Shown here: one piece after another, positions 63,181 through 64,000 of the stretch
Numbering within the stretch: the stretch's first letter is position 1
Layout: every line of letters starts with the position of its first letter
Assembly: GCF_029945805.1 (NCBI RefSeq)
Contig: NZ_JAQSDH010000052.1
Location: forward strand, 44,770-108,769
DNA length: 64,000 nucleotides
Direction of reading: 5' to 3'
Origin: Flavobacterium sp.
GTDB taxonomy: Bacteria; Bacteroidota; Bacteroidia; Flavobacteriales; Flavobacteriaceae
Position numbers and translations under genes: made by a program
The notes under the pieces: generated by a model
The model's database searches: none
What the model was told of the DNA's origin: nothing
What the model saw: the letters and a program-made list of their open reading frames with translations, nothing else

Positions 63181-63639
63181 TCATTTATGCAAAATGATTT
63201 TCATGCCTAATTGTTCCAAGATCAAAACAATTTGGTTTTTAGTAACTTTATCAACAATCCCTTTTTGACCTATAAATGGTCCAGACGGTATTTCATATAA
63301 ACTTCCGGGTTGAATTCCAATCACTTCAAAAGTGGTAACTTTATCTTGTAGCCATCGCCGCATTAGTTCTATTTCGACATCTTTAATAATTGCGGGTTGG
63401 CCCAACCAGTATAAATACCGAACCACTCCCGCAACTTGGAAAACTAATTCTCTATTTTGAGATGCCAAATTCACAAAAACGTAGGATGGTAGTAACGGGA
63501 CCTCAACTTTTTTCTTCCGATCTGACCATTGTCTTTCCTGAATTACTAAAGGGCAATACACATCTATATCCAGCTTTGCTAAACGGGCTGCTACTTTCTT
63601 TTCTTGTCGCGGACTTGTATATATTGCGAACCACGCCAT
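63181..63639 (-). CDS. UpxY-type transcription antiterminator (NusG paralog)
   Basis: 152 residues. NusG N-terminal domain AWFAIYTSPRQEKKVAARL at the start and PLLPSYVFVNLASQN near residue 49, then a KOW-like SGPFIGQKGIVDKVTKNQ near 118. In Bacteroidetes such proteins are encoded first in capsule operons and let RNA polymerase read through their very long transcript. It is the first gene of the right block, about 90 bases downstream of a terminator. It likely acts on its own operon. Confidence 0.9.
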   Translation of the reverse strand: MAWFAIYTSPRQEKKVAARLAKLDIDVYCPLVIQERQWSDRKKKVEVPLLPSYVFVNLASQNRELVFQVAGVVRYLYWLGQPAIIKDVEIELMRRWLQDKVTTFEVIGIQPGSLYEIPSGPFIGQKGIVDKVTKNQIVLILEQLGMKIILHK

Positions 63640-63677
63640 AAATATCTTTTTAGTTTTGTAAAATTCTTTTAACTCCT

Positions 63678-63685
63678 CAAAAATA
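63678..63685 (-). promoter_or_regulatory. candidate -7 element for the upxY-headed operon
   Basis: TATTTTTG on the minus strand matches TAnnTTTG, 39 bases before the upxY ATG at 63639 and about 40 bases after the terminator. A GAGGAG just downstream could be an unusual Shine-Dalgarno-like or leader element. The -33 TTG is not clear. Confidence 0.4.
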
Positions 63686-63726
63686 CTGAAAACTAATTGG
63701 AAGTCGTCGCATGAATTAAAACAAAA

Positions 63727-63748
63727 AGCCCTCGATTTCTCGAGGGCT
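63727..63748 (-). terminator. rho-independent terminator after the T9SS gene
   Basis: A perfect 9-base-pair stem AGCCCTCGA / TCGAGGGCT with a 4-base loop. On the minus strand it is followed by five T, as expected for the gene ending at 63774. On the plus strand the tail is TCTTTCTTTT, so it could work both ways. It separates the right-edge gene from the glycan operon. Confidence 0.85.
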
Positions 63749-63773
63749 CTTTCTTTTATTAAAAATCAGTGTC

Positions 63774-64000
63774 TTATCTCTTAACCACTCGAACCGTCTC
63801 AACGCTATCTTCTTGTGATACAACTACGTTGTAAACACCACTCGGATAACGATCTCCAATGGTTGTTGTTTCTAAGTCTAATACACGAACCTCTCTTTGT
63901 TCAATCAATCTTCCAACCATATCGTAAACCTTCATTGTAACAACTGATTCGCTTGACGTTTTAACATCAACCATAAAGTTATTAGCAAATGGATTTGGAT
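63774..64000 (-). CDS. C-terminal T9SS type A sorting domain of a secreted protein, N-terminus cut off
   Basis: The frame is open to base 64000 and ends at a stop at 63774; about 75 residues are visible. The visible part reads PNPFANNFMVDVKTSSES, then MKVYDMVGRLIEQREV and YPSGVYNVVVSQ, the usual PNPF...YD..GR...G.Y pattern of a type IX secretion sorting domain. The protein is exported across the outer membrane and is unrelated to the glycan locus. Its function is unknown here because the rest lies outside the window. Confidence 0.88.
   Translation of the reverse strand, partial: PNPFANNFMVDVKTSSESVVTMKVYDMVGRLIEQREVRVLDLETTTIGDRYPSGVYNVVVSQEDSVETVRVVKR

Noticed and set aside
1..64000. tRNA, rRNA, insertion sequence or prophage
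   Set aside because: I saw no conserved tRNA arm pattern, transposase motif or integrase, and no terminal inverted repeats around the blocks.

Overview
The window is almost entirely one polysaccharide-biosynthesis region from a low-GC member of the Bacteroidetes, most likely a Flavobacterium-type Flavobacteriaceae. The evidence for that placement is the very AT-rich sequence, a type IX secretion (T9SS) sorting-domain tail at the right edge, an UpxY-type NusG paralog at the head of the locus, Bacteroidetes-style TAnnTTTG promoter motifs, and almost no Shine-Dalgarno sequences. Sixty of the 61 complete coding regions, and both edge-truncated ones, lie on the minus strand, so transcription runs from high to low coordinates. 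Only the tyrosine-phosphatase gene near 26.1-26.8 kb is on the plus strand.

Right block (63.6 to 26.8 kb) looks like a Wzx/Wzy-type capsule or exopolysaccharide operon. It opens with an UpxY-like antiterminator and a winged-helix regulator. A dTDP-3-acetamido-3,6-dideoxyhexose module follows (two FdtA-like cupins, FdtB-like transaminase, acetyltransferases), then the Wzx flippase, a VioA/VioB-like transaminase-acetyltransferase pair, glycosyltransferases, an EpsG-like polymerase, and a CapA / asparagine synthase / ATP-grasp / deacetylase-like cluster. GDP-L-fucose genes (gmd, fcl) come next, then a UDP-di-N-acetylbacillosamine-like set (PglF/E/D with two phosphoglycosyl transferases) and the export pair Wza-Wzc. 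The matching CpsB/CapC phosphatase converges on wzc.

Left block (26.0 kb to 1) looks like an ABC-transporter-dependent O-antigen cluster. It holds Wzm, Wzt with a C-terminal carbohydrate-binding region, a methyltransferase, a second VioA/VioB-like pair, a run of GT2 and GT4 glycosyltransferases, a nonulosonic (sialic-like) acid module (neuB, neuC, methyltransferase, neuA, an asparagine synthase), more glycosyltransferases with an FkbM methyltransferase, and at the left edge a truncated O-antigen polymerase/ligase-like membrane protein.

The points I think deserve most attention are: a decayed acyltransferase-3 gene filling the only gap longer than 300 bases (52.1-52.4 kb); wzm, whose conserved N-terminus has no ATG, GTG, TTG or CTG in frame; the duplicated transaminase/acetyltransferase cassette; a second FdtA-like cupin that has lost one of the paired active-site histidines; and two sets of ATP-grasp plus deacetylase-like genes, each of unknown substrate, which may add amide or aminoacyl groups to the glycan. 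I found no tRNA, rRNA, CRISPR array or insertion sequence. Functional names rest on motif recognition by eye; sugar identities are inference.
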